64,000 nucleotides of DNA from Argentina anserina. Taxonomy: Eukaryota > Streptophyta > Magnoliopsida > Rosales > Rosaceae. Of the stretch, positions 1 through 11,516 are shown in pieces (positions within the stretch are counted from its first letter, which is position 1; every line of letters begins with the position of its first letter). The DNA lies in contig NC_065874.1 in NCBI RefSeq assembly GCF_933775445.1, forward strand, positions 7,645,001-7,709,000. The letters run 5' to 3'. The position numbers were made by a program, and so were the translations under genes. The notes below the pieces were generated by a model. That model had not been told where the DNA came from and ran no database searches. It saw nothing but the letters and a program-made list of their open reading frames with translations.

Positions 1-1740
1 AGGTGGACAACATTGTAGAACGATGGGGTTGACGCGCTTGAGCTTCCTTAGTGAGGCGAGTCAAGGTGAGCATAACCAACCACCCCAGTAATCATCGGAA
101 AAGAAAAACAATAGCAAGCTTTTCTAGTTCTATGGTTTTGTTCTCAAGTGTGTGTCTCACAAGACTTGGTATCTGTAATTTATCATCTCTGAATTCAGAT
201 GTTGTTCTTAAGTTTGCATGAGAATCTTATTCTTCTCATTCTTAATGGGGTGCTTACCCTATTATGTTTAATTGCAAGTTGGGTTATCGTAAATCTTCAA
301 TTTGGCCAGGTTTTCGGTCAATTGCTTCTCACTTTAAGCAAAGTTGTCGTTGGTTAATTGGGAATGGAAAGTCGGTTAGTTTTTGAAAGGATAAATGGCT
401 TGAGGTGCCTTTGCTAGAGACTTTGGGTATCTCAAATTGGTCGCATTTTAGCAATCTTCATGTGGCTGATTTTATTTCTAATAATTCATGGCAGTTTCCT
501 CTATTCTTTTCTCACAATTTTCCTGTATTGGCCAAACAGAATTCTGATATTTCCATTCCTCTCTCTGATGAGTCTGATATGCTTATTTGGGAACTCTCTT
601 CATCTGGTGAGTTGTGTTTTTCTAATGGATATGATTTTATGAGGCATCATCTCCCTGTGAAAGTGTGGGCATCTAATTATGGCGGTATTACATTCCTCCA
701 CATTACTCTTTTTTGGTTTGGAGAATTCTATTTGACCGGCTACCTACTGATGATAGGCTGCAAATATGTGGAATTCATGTGGTGTCCATCTATCAGCTTT
801 GTTATTGCTTTGTTGAGACTTCTTTGCACTTATTTTTACATTTGTCTTTTTCTCAACGTGTCTGAAGGTGGCTAGCGGTTCAGTTTGACATTTCTTTTTG
901 TACTTCTGCCTCTCTGATAGATTTTTGGGTAAGCTATTGTCGAAAACCTTTCTCCTCTCAGCTTTATAATTTGTGGCCAGCGGCAGACATGTTTACGTTC
1001 ATGGCTTTATGGAAGGTTCGGAATAGGCTAAGGTTTGACAATCGTCCCCCTATTTTTTATAAGTTGTGTTGCTCAATTTTGGCTTGGATTCGTCAAATTA
1101 ACCATTTTGCTCTTGGTCAGTTTAAAGGTGTTTTTGTTGCCTGTTTATTGGCCTCTTTGAATGTTGTTCCCAACCGCTATAAGGCTCCAAAAATACATCA
1201 TGTTTTATGGCAGACACGAATTTATCCCTTGGGTTAAAGTTAACATTGACGGATTGGCTAAAGGTAACCCAGGTCCAACAGCATGTGTGGGTGTTTTTCG
1301 GGATTCTTCAAGTGGTTTTTACGGGGTTTTGTCAATCTAGGGTTTTTTTGTCAATCGCTTAGTTGAAATTCTTCATTTTATGCTGTAATTTTGGCAATTG
1401 AAATTGAAATTGCTATTGTTAGAGGTTGGTTCTACTTATGGTTGGAAAGTGACTCTGTAAGTGTAGTGACATGTTTTTCTTCCAAATCTTTCTCTCCCCC
1501 ATAGAACTTAAGAGTATGTTGGCACAACTGTCTATCTAAAATCCGCCTGATGTCTTTTCGATGCAGTCATATATTCAGATAAGGAAATGCGGTAGCTAAC
1601 AAAATTGTCAATTTATGCCTCACCAATGACTCTTTTGCTTGGTATGATAAACCTTCAGTATGCTCGTTAAGTTCTTACAAGCTGATTACTTGGAATTTCC
1701 GAATTATCGGTTTTCATAGTAGAATTATTTACTTTCTTTT
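1..1740 (+). mobile_element. LINE (L1-type) 3' fragment, decayed
   Basis: The plus strand carries scattered reading frames of a plant non-LTR retrotransposon, interrupted by stops and frameshifts. Around 400-900 a zinc-binding reverse-transcriptase-associated (zf-RVT) region can be followed across frames, with pieces such as DMLIWELSSSGELCFS. At about 970-1330 it continues as ALWKVRNRLRFDN and then the RNase H-like start VKVNIDGLAKGNPGPT. At about 1430-1640 come an ESDS motif and a broken REGNAVAN-like motif (a stop replaces the Glu). This is the order zf-RVT then RNase H found at the end of plant L1-type ORF2. The 5' part lies outside the window. It is not functional. The 3' boundary near 1740 is approximate and I saw no clear target duplication. 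Confidence 0.75.
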
Positions 1741-1991
1741 TCTTTTTTCTTTGGGTTTTTTTTTCTCTTGACAAAGTTTTGGTCTAATCCCCCTTACTAT
1801 GTATTTTTGTTTTGTTTTTTATTTATTGAAACCGGCGTGGGCTGAGCCTCCCAACTTGGCTGGGTTCCAAACCCTAAAAAAAAAAAGATGTAATTAACTA
1901 CGATTGAGTTCATGACTTTTCGAATCTTAAATACTCGCGTTTTATTAAATAGTAAAATAATATGTTGAAAGTCAAGATTGGCGCCAAATAA

Positions 1992-2160
1992 GACTAGTTG
2001 TGACTGTGACATTTTTTCACCACGTAACTACGAATTTAACTACAAAACTTTGAATCGTGTATACTCTGGCCCTTAGCTCCATATACAATGAGACTAGTTG
2101 TGACTATGGCATTTTGTCATACGATTTAAGATTACAAGACTTTGAATCGTGAATACTCGG
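1992..2160. repeat. degenerate direct repeat, about 100-bp period
   Basis: Two units start with GACTAGTTGTGACT (1992 and 2092) and end with CTTTGAATCGTG.ATACTC. A weaker third unit may precede them near 1912. The rest of 1741-3188 holds T-rich tracts and the probable 3' untranslated and downstream region of the minus-strand zinc-finger gene. I see no further gene there. Confidence 0.6.
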
Positions 2161-3188
2161 CTAAACATGGTCTATTCTCCTTTTTTTTTTCTGAAATGTT
2201 AAGGCTAAAAATGGTGGTATTTGTAGCCTTCTGGCCGGGTGTCATCACAATATGGGATCAATTCTAAGTTTTGAAGCAGTTTTTTTTTTGTTGAAGAATT
2301 TTGAAGCAGTTCTTCCCTAACCAACTGACTAGAAAGCTATTTTCATATAAAAAATTACAAAAGGAATCAGTTCTACGAAGCATGAGATTATCTCAAGTTG
2401 CTGCTGTATGCACATTTGTTGGTGCTACTCCCACCTCTCTTGTTTCCAGAAGCCCCCTTTATGATTCCATTTTCTTCCATAATTTTGAGCTGTTACAGTT
2501 ACAATGTAGAAAGTTATCGAGGAAATTTGATTTTTGGGTATCAGCGATTAGGCAAACTCCTCAACACAAGTGCGGCCTATAAAACGTGCGAAAGATTTTT
2601 GGGGAACTCTCCCAACGAGCAACTTGTTTCTCATTTTCTTTTGGTAAAAACTTCTGAAGGACGTTATATTGATGAGATGAGACAAATAACAATCTCAAGA
2701 AGTAAAAGTTCATGAAAGCCAGATCACCAAAATTTCGCATTGTGCATTGTGAATCTTGCACAATCGACAACAAGATGAATAACAATCACAGAGAGAAGTG
2801 AATGAATATGCAATCAACAGGAAAAGGACAGAGAATAAGCTCTTTCCAGGCTGAATATCATCATAGCAGACTGAGAGCAAACTTTTTTTACAAAACCATA
2901 GCATTGAAACTCATCAATCTGATACTCCAGATATACAAAGTACATGTAGAGACTCACTTAATGCAGGAGAACAAAATAGCTCATGACATCCAATCAGTCA
3001 ACACTGGCACCTTATACTAGAGCATAAAGAATGGCTGATTGGAAAATTTTAAACCATGATGCTCATAAACATAGTACACAATCGAACCCATTGCCATCCA
3101 ATACTTATGCCACAAGACATCCTTTGAGGCCTCATCTATTTTTCATTGCAGCCGGGGTCGGCTGCTGCTGCTGTTTGGATTCAGCTGC

Positions 3189-4267
3189 TTATGCTTTCGC
3201 TCCAGTAGAATCAGACTTTGCCTGTGATGCTGCCATTGCTACAACTTCTCCAGGAGGCGGGTGGTCAAATCTGCATGATGCACCATATTTGCATGTGCCA
3301 GTTTTTAAGTAGTATACACAGATAACAGCACCCTGTAAAAAAAAAAAAAAAAAAAAAACTCCACCCTGGTTAATGGTCTAACATGTATAAGATAGATAAT
3401 ACCTAGATGGATACAGAACAAAACATTTTTGAGATACGAGGATAGATAATGGTTTGCAATAGGAAATCCCGTCCCTATTCACTGGAAAAATGGTTTTAAC
3501 ATGTCCTTTTTTCCAATCGTGATTGTGCAAACAGTATAATCATAGAGTTCATAGCTTTATGAGATAAGTGGCAATCTAAAATTGCAAATGCAAAAACTTA
3601 GCATGATGTACTCATTCTTATAAAAATTAACCATATGGTATCTAAGTTTTATATAATATACTGGTACCCTGCTTAACACAAGGACAGATGAACCCTACTG
3701 ATAGAGAATAGCTCCGCCATTCGTACCTCTCTCCTAGGTAGCCCAGCAAGTGTTAGCTTCACATTTTCTTGTTGAGATGGCTTTGTTGTTAACAACGGCG
3801 CTGCTGGCCTATCAATGGGGTGATGGAATCTGCATTGTGCGCCATACTTACATTCCCCAGTCTTCATATAGTACTACAACATGGAAAAACCACAATACAT
3901 AAACATGAGAGAAATCATTATAAAGTTCCGAATGATTCAAATATATGAACAGGGTAATCAAACAGAACCCTTACTGGCAAGATGTCTACCACCAGATTAT
4001 CTAATGTGGATATATATTAAGCAACACTTCACTGTGGTGTTGGAACTCAAATTCAGTATAATTTTCCTTGGGATAAGTTTCATAGTAGATTAACATACTA
4101 ATAAGATCTGGAAGGTCAATCATGTACAATTGGAGTCAATATACAAAAGTAGTTGCTTACTTCACACTCAGCCTGTCCAAAGCGCTGAGGATAGACAGTA
4201 GGATTCACTCCCACTCCCACCTGCAACAGCATATAATAACATGAATGATGAATCAAAATTATGTGTG

Positions 4268-4327
<60 letters not shown>

Positions 4328-7300
4328 AGTTGTTCAATTCAGTTAATGATACAAACGAAAGGCCTTGGTGAAACATAGAATACTGTAGCTCATATTTACC
4401 GTTGGTTGCGCCAAAGTTTGATAAGTGAAGGCAGCTGGATTAGCAACTCCTATGTTGAAACCCGCAACGGAAGGCGCTGAAAGAGAATAGCTGAGTGCAG
4501 CAACCGGCGGATTGAAATCTGTACAAAAAATTTAGCAATTAAATTCTGATGCACGTTTATTGTCCAAACACATGAAACTGAACTGTAGAATATCTTAAAT
4601 ATATACCATATCTATCAGGGTGGTTGTACCGGCAAGTGGCCCCATACTTGCAACTGATTACAGAAAAAAAAAGTAATTATACTTCTGGTCGTTTATAGTA
4701 ATCATAATCCAACAACAAAAGAAGACATAACTGACCTTCCTGTTTTCAGGTAGAACGGACAATCAGCTTCACCCTGGTAGAAGTAACAGACAAATGATCA
4801 GCAAACAAAATTATCATAAAGCTGATATCACAACTTTGAAGAGGCTCAATCATATCTACTAAGTACATACCGGTCTTACAGGAAGCTCTTTAGAATTATA
4901 TAATAGTGCTGGACTGAATGAAACAAGAGGCTTCAAAGCAGCATCACTGCCCTCCGTCTTAAGAGCTGTCTCAGTTTCACCAGATTTATTATCTTGAGTG
5001 GATGATGGTATCTGGATGTCTTTTGGGTGATTAAATTTGCAGGTTGCTCCATACTTGCATTGCCCAGTTTTCAAGTAGAACTGTGGAAATTTTTTTGGTC
5101 CAAATCATTATTACTAATAGATAGATAATGCACATTACAAGAGTAGGGGATATATATCTCACTGCACATGGGGGTTCAGAAGACCTTTCAGGTAAGGTAT
5201 AAACATCACCATTTTCTGAAGCACCCTGAAACCAGAGTATGTTATCATATCATTATAACTACAGTGAGCACGCCAGACAATAATTATATATTGGCATTTT
5301 AGTCTCATTCACACATACCGCAGTAGCCAGTTTGTCCTTTGGATGATTAAACTTGCATCTAGGACCGAACTTGCACCTTTGAGTTTTTAGGAAATACTGC
5401 AAAATATAGAATATCAGGGCATATGTGGGCTACGCCAGTACATAAATACATCATCTAGGAAAAAATAAAATAAACTTAAATGCTACTCACGGGACAATCT
5501 GGTGCTCCAGGTCTCTCAGGAAGGGACTCACTTGGAGCAACAAGTGGAACCTAAATGAACAAGATATCAATAATGTGTTTTAACAATATACCTTCTTCCG
5601 TTCTTTCGCCACAATTGATAAGCAAATTGAAAATAGCACACAAAGAACAAAAACAGCTGCAAAATCATCTTCTAAGCCTAACAGATTGTCAATGAAAAGT
5701 TGAAGATAGTTCAAATATGCAGAAAACATAAAACTAAGTAGGCCAGCTGAATTACTTACCAAATAAATGAAATAACAATTTATAATATTGAGCTACTACC
5801 AGAACAGAAGACTTGTGTGGTCATGTATGTACATAGGTTGATCATCAGACAGAAGCCCTACCTAACGTGGAAAAAGCCTATATGTTTGGGAAAATGAATC
5901 ATTATCTTGCAATGGTATGGAACTTAGGCTTCATGAAGAAACTATAGGTATAAATCTTGATATCGCACAGTGGATCAGAAAACCTTTCTCAAATTATGTA
6001 GGCGAAGCAAAGGAATATGCCTACAAAGAAGTTAGGGTTAGGGCAAAACAAAACAAAGATGATTGACTGCTCAACTCCACAATCCTTAATGCATTGCGGC
6101 AGTCCTCAGACCAACTCATACGAGACAAACACATAAAGGTGAAAGTACCTTCTGCAGTTGTGTACTAGTACAACCCCACAAACAATCTGCCCAGTGGTTC
6201 TCTAGCTTCAAGTTAGCTTCACAGCATCTTAATTTACCTCCAAATTAGCATAAGGTCCTTCATGAATTATGATGCAGAATGATCAGACTACCCCAAGAGG
6301 AATCCTAAAACTCTTGGGAATATGCATGAAAACCCAAAGCCAAAGATGGGTGCATCAAACTTTCTTATATTCTTATGTTAAGTGAGGGATCTTCACACCA
6401 AGACATTTTACTGGACTTTCAAAATTCAAAACCTGGGGAGCTTTCTGCTTAAGCAACGATTATGAGTGAACATCCATCATTCACTCAACCGAAAATGTCT
6501 TATAGTTAAATATGCTTCAGACTTGTGAATCGAAACACTTGGGATGCTGTGCTATGATATCTTTCACCTTTCTAAATTTGAGATCTTTGGCTAGAAAATT
6601 TTATTTTATGATGAAGGCAACCTTTCCAAGTATATAGAGCCTACTTCAAGATGGCATATGATCCAATGCCAATCATGGCAGACAAAAAATCAAGATACAG
6701 TACAAGTGTACAACTTTTAGGGTGTTTCAAACAAACAAGCCAGCAAAATGCTAGACCCAACAATTTTTCTTCCAATTCAGCCGTTCATGAGAGACTAATG
6801 AACAGTAATCTGTCTGTTCATTTATAACTAGAGTTAAAAAGAAACCAAGATGACATTATATCTTAGATAGATTTATTGCTGAACAAAAAACAATAAACAG
6901 AAGACAGAAAAAATCAGTTATATCACTTAATAACCCACAGGGTACAAGGGAATGACTGGATACGGAAAATTAGGAAGAGCATATAAATTTCCAACACTGG
7001 AATATTTGCAGCCTCACTAGCCACATAACCAGACCTTTTTGCAGAAAATGAAGCAGGTTATATCAACTATAAATGAATATACTCTGTAGAACTGAGAGTG
7101 AAAAAATCAACTATAGTTATACATAACAGCAATTATTATAGGAAAATAGGATTATATTCGAAAAAGTATTAAAAAAAAGTATCTATCTGCACCTTCAAAG
7201 AACTAAATATAGGTATAGGACGTGATCGATATATTCATAAGCTTGGAGACATAATATAGAGTTGATTGTTATTTTACTAAAAGTACTTTATAGTTATTTA

Positions 7301-8583
7301 TACATAATAAGGTAAATGTCATGAAGCTATAAGTATAGGCATAAGATATAATAATAAGCAGTCACCTCTTTCCAATCTGGGATTCCACCCTCAGGAACCC
7401 ATATAGGATGGTCAAACTTGCAGCCCTCTCCAAATTTACAGGTTCTTGTTTGCATATAGTGTACACAATCTTTCTCTCCTGGCCTCTGTGGATAAATAGG
7501 CAAGCTTGTATTCTCGAATCTAGGTCGCTTTGCTAAAGGATTTGTGGAATACCAAGCTTCCAATTGCCCAATCGGATTATGGACACCCAAATAAGCCTGA
7601 TGGTAGAGTGCTATAGTACATAGTAGACAAGTATATACAAGAAAAGAGGAAATGTATATGTTACCAACTTACCATATAGTATATATATATCTTAAAATGT
7701 AATTTGGCGTAATAACGTACACATACTAGAAACGCAAAGATAGACTCTTTCATCTCTTTCTATTATAGCACATATTACGCTAAATGCATATACAAAAAAG
7801 CTATTAGCTTTCCATAGTTATTACACATATAAACTCTTCTACACGGCGATGTACACATATACTGATAATAGGTAACAATCTAAACCTTGTTAAACATTCC
7901 AACTTTTAACGATTTACATCAAGATCACAAACCACCTCAGACATTACTGACGAAAAGCAAAATGCCTACTCATAATCTGATGATGAAGCAAACTATGAAC
8001 ACACACTAGAAAGCCAGAAAAGCATAAACAAAAGCTACTAGCTTCACATAGTAATTAGACATAAACTCTTGTACTCAGCTAAAGCTTATATTACTTAATT
8101 CTAGTGTTACACAAGTCCCACTTTACATAACCACATTTCACACTTACCTAAAGCACCAAGCTTTAAACATACTCACATCTATCTAAGCAATTAAGTAAGC
8201 AATTTCAGCATGTATCAAAAACACAAGGCAATCAAGATTCAAACTTTACATCACTAAACAGACAGAAACACTAAAGTGAGAGCTCACCAACCTTCATGGG
8301 AGCGTTTGAAGCCGGGCGGGCCGGGTTCGACATCCGGGGCGGGCCATGATGACATCATGTACGACGTGGCCCTGGCGGCGTCCGAGTAAGCGCCGAGGCC
8401 GTCGGCGCCGGAATAGTACATGGAGGTGGAGGAGAGAGGGTCGGACCCAGAGAGGTAGCGGTGGGCCGGGTCGGAGAGGTAGGATTGGGCGAGGGTCCGG
8501 GGAGTGTAGACGGTGGAGAGAGCAGGGGTGGGAGGCGGAGCTGATTGGGCGGCGGCTCCGTAGGTGAAGAGGTTGCTCGCCAT
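3189..8583 (-). CDS. HUA1: HUA1-like six-CCCH zinc finger RNA-binding protein
   Basis: Twelve exons on the minus strand join in frame to a 500-aa protein: 8583-8292, 7610-7366, 5550-5491, 5396-5319, 5225-5163, 5080-4871, 4773-4736, 4653-4607, 4518-4400, 4220-4161, 3873-3727, 3332-3189. All introns are GT-AG. The start is the ATG at 8583 ([10 protein letters not shown]). Six CX8CX5CX3H fingers are visible, for example [60 protein letters not shown] and [12 protein letters not shown]. Each follows a K/Q-T-x-x-C segment, and the first follows a [13 protein letters not shown] stretch. Six tandem fingers, a Ser/Pro/Tyr-rich N terminus and a length near 520 aa are the HUA1 (Arabidopsis C3H37) pattern. 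HUA1 is a nuclear protein that acts in AGAMOUS pre-mRNA processing and floral determinacy; that role here is inferred from family. The 1.8-kb second intron is by far the longest. A family paralogue is possible, but the finger count favours the HUA1 group. Confidence 0.88.
4269..4325. repeat. (GATA)n(GA)n microsatellite in HUA1-like intron
   Basis: Compound simple repeat: about five GATA units run into about 19-20 GA units. It lies inside the intron between exons 9 and 10 of the minus-strand zinc-finger gene, where it reads as a CT tract on the transcript, about 50 bases from the exon-10 acceptor. It is likely length-polymorphic. Confidence 0.95.
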
Positions 8584-9420
8584 TGTTGAAGTGAGGTATG
8601 AGAAGAGTGTTCGTGCCCTAGAGCTTTATTACAGTGAAGAGTGAAGCTCAGGGAAACTGGGTTGTGAGTTACTGAGATTTAAGGGATGGTGTGCCCTTTT
8701 GGAAGGTGTGGGTAACTTTTGTTCATCCCTTTTACTTCTTCTACTTTCAACCCAATTGTTTTACTGCTCTTACAGAGGATGGCTTTTAGGTTGATTTCTA
8801 ATGACAAACTAAGATGATGTCATGTGATTTTGAGTGTTGTTGCATCAAATGAAACGTAAAATTTTTCAATCAAAATATGCTTGATGTGTTAATGTTGATG
8901 TAACTGTGACAAAAGATGTATTGTAGTGTTTGTGTTCATCATTGTTCCCAGAGAGATAAGTCGGTAAGTATATGAAATAATTGAATTTTTTTTTATGATA
9001 AAAAGTTAAAAACAAAAAAAAAACCATAAAGATACAAAGAGATGCAAAAACACACGGTTAATTGGCACAAGTGATGTGCTCCCTAATAGAGATCTAACCA
9101 ACTGTCTTAGTGTTTTAAGATGGAACCAACTGTCTTGGTTTATGTTTGCTTTTTACATCCTTTAGTTTTTTTTTGGTTAATTTAGTTGGTTTGTGTGTGC
9201 TTTTACATCCTTGAGGATATCCCTGTGAGATATGCCAAAAATTGCCAATAGCCCCCAATATGGTACCCAGACACCCAGGTCATAATTCTTTGGGAGAAAG
9301 AACCCAAGGAACCAAGTGATCTTGGACTGCCATTGTTTTTTAACTATCCGTGATTGGATCTGGATAGAATTGCTACAACCGAACAAAAAAAATTACTAAA
9401 CATACGTATATGAAGGTTTG

Positions 9421-9825
9421 AGACTTCTTAACTACGGAAGTCCACACTAAAATTTTTAGTGTGAATTTATATTTTTCACCATTTTTCAATTAAAATTTTC
9501 ATTGATATCGTTTAATATTTAGATAATATTATATAGATCATCTATGTAAATTTTCAGCCGATTTAGTTATTGATAAGACACTAAAAATAAAAAAAAAATA
9601 AATGAACATTGAGTTTTGTCAAATATGAACCGTTCATATTATTTTAAAAAACAATTTTTAAGAACCTTAATAATTACCAAATTGGTTGAAATTTTATAAA
9701 AATGATATATACAATATTATCTAGATACTAACAATGAAGAAATTTGATCGAAAAATGATGTAAAAATAAAAATATGCATCAAAATTATTAATGCGAACCT
9801 CCGCAACTGAGAAAATCGGATCATA
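9421..9825. mobile_element. foldback MITE, about 400 bp
   Basis: The first half (about 9425-9600) is an imperfect inverted copy of the second half (about 9640-9825). ACTTCTTAACTACGGAAGTCC on the left pairs with the reverse complement of a stretch near 9795-9815, and the TTTAGATAATATTATAT block pairs with the reverse complement of ATATACAATATTATCTAGA. It has no coding capacity. Size, AT-richness and near-full-length palindrome fit a MITE; the superfamily was not decided because no clean target duplication was seen. The remainder of 8584-10672 shows no gene. Confidence 0.65.
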
Positions 9826-10672
9826 ACTTCATGCCTTCATGTAACACTAGTACGTATCTTATTTTCCTCTAGAACTCGTGAAGCGCTAGTTTTATGCACA
9901 CACCAATATACTTATATCAGTTATATACTCATATGACAATATACGCTCAATGAATAAGCATATTTGTATACTATTGATAAAATAATTGAAACCATGCAAG
10001 TTTCAATTAAAAAAAAGTATATTGAGATATTAGAGAAAACTAAAAATAATGTGTAGTATGAAAATAAACACAGTTTTCTGAAAACCTTCTGTGACTGCTT
10101 TGTCATTTGATAGATGTAAATATGTTGGTAGATTCTCATAAAAACACGAATTATCAGGCTATAACTAATAGCAACATAGTATTAAGGTTTTTCTAAAGAC
10201 ACATTATTAAGTTTTTCTAAAAACACATGAAGTGGTCACTGATAAACACGATATTAAGATTTTTTCAAAGAAAATAGAAGCGGCCACGGATAAACAGTAA
10301 TACAGATACAGTCTAATTAGTCACTTACCTACTTTCATATTGCAAATTTTCAATATAAGCTACAAATTGTAGATACTATCAACACCAACTAACCAACAAA
10401 TAAATAAAAAACTAACCAATAAGTACCTATAATGCATACTGATATAGTAATCAGTCTGAAAAAAAAAACTTAAATTACACCAGTTTATCTAGACAAACAA
10501 CATTACTGAGGTGTGAGTTCCACAGAGTAACAAAACTAACAAGCCGACAACACATATAATTTGCATAAAATGCCCAAGACACATAACCAAGGCACATAAT
10601 GGTCCAAGCATATCTGCCCAAGAACTAGTAGAAATATTTATTTTTCAACAAAAGCACTGCTGCCTAAATCAT

Positions 10673-10954
10673 CTATGAAGGAGAAGCAAGTGCTTGTACA
10701 TGTCTGTATTCTCTAGCTAGCCATGAGCCGGCGCCAGTGGCACCTAGGTCGTCTTTAGGGGCATCTTTCCCGGTACCGAAAACCGGCCCGCCTTCTCCAA
10801 CAGCGTCCTTCACCTTGTCTTGGAGCTTATCAATCTGAACGCTTCCCTGGTCCTCCCGGGAGTGTACGTCAGTCCTGCTCTTGTTCTCTCCAGTTGACTT
10901 GTATGTCGTCGCCGTGAATGACCCCGGCGGCTGAGCTCCCTGTGCTCCTGACAT
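10673..10954 (-). CDS. seed maturation protein PM41-like, small hydrophilic LEA-type protein
   Basis: A single exon encodes 93 aa. I chose the ATG at 10954 (MSGAQGAQPPGSFTATTYKS) because this N terminus matches the soybean PM41-type seed maturation protein as I remember it; the frame stays open further upstream, but that part looks like 5' leader. The protein is Gly/Lys/Asp/Glu-rich, with no hydrophobic segment or signal peptide. It includes IDKLQDKVKDAVGEGGPVFG and ends SWLAREYRHVQALASPS. Such proteins accumulate in late embryogenesis and dehydration, presumably as cytosolic or nuclear protectants. A TATA box and an ACGTG core lie upstream, consistent with ABA or seed expression. Family assignment is from memory; the biochemical function is unknown. 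Confidence 0.7.
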   Translation of the reverse strand: MSGAQGAQPPGSFTATTYKSTGENKSRTDVHSREDQGSVQIDKLQDKVKDAVGEGGPVFGTGKDAPKDDLGATGAGSWLAREYRHVQALASPS

Positions 10955-11063
10955 GGTCTGTGTATCCTGATAAGTGAGAGTGAGAACTCTCAGCTGACGA
11001 GTGTATGTACAGATTGCTATGATACAGCTCTGCTTTGTAACGTTGTCGCATACCATTTTGTGG

Positions 11064-11071
11064 TTTATATA
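11064..11071 (-). promoter_or_regulatory. TATA box of the PM41-like gene
   Basis: TATATAAA on the minus strand lies 110 bases upstream of the chosen ATG, which leaves room for a leader of about 80 bases. The match to the plant TATA consensus is good. No transcript start is known. Confidence 0.55.
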
Positions 11072-11159
11072 GCGTTTGGGATTAGTAGGCCGAGTCTACT
11101 GCTTGAGCTGATGAAGCCTTGATTCATTGTTTGCAGGACACATGTCGACTACAGACTCT

Positions 11160-11166
11160 ACGTGTC
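11160..11166. promoter_or_regulatory. ABRE-like ACGTGTC element
   Basis: ACGTGTC contains the ACGT core bound by bZIP factors in ABA-responsive promoters. It lies about 90 bases upstream of the TATA box of the seed-maturation-like gene, a usual place for such a site. It is a single short match, so this is inference only. Confidence 0.4.
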
Positions 11167-11516
11167 TTAAATCGCAATGTTCCATGTGTCTATGTATCAA
11201 GCTTCCTCATAACTCATAAGTGTCGGTTATATTCTTAGGTAATGTACATCATATTCACGAGAGTTACAATACTCCTATGCATTGATACACCAGTGAGACT
11301 AATCTGTCTTTGAATCGAAGCAGTCTCTTTATGTATTGTAAAAAACTAAAAAGATAAATGGTAACACAAAATGTATAGTCCAAGAGTACGGTACATTGTG
11401 CTGTTATGGTCTGCCCTCTGAAAGTAGCTTAACCCAAAACTTGTTGGATTTCAAGCTAATCCTAGTAAGAATGGGAGATATTTGTATTGAATGAAAGAAA
11501 ACATGAGCGTCTCAGA

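Noticed and set aside
10955..11056. Upstream extension of the PM41-like ORF by 34 codons
   Set aside because: This extension looks like 5' leader downstream of the TATA box and does not fit the family N terminus.
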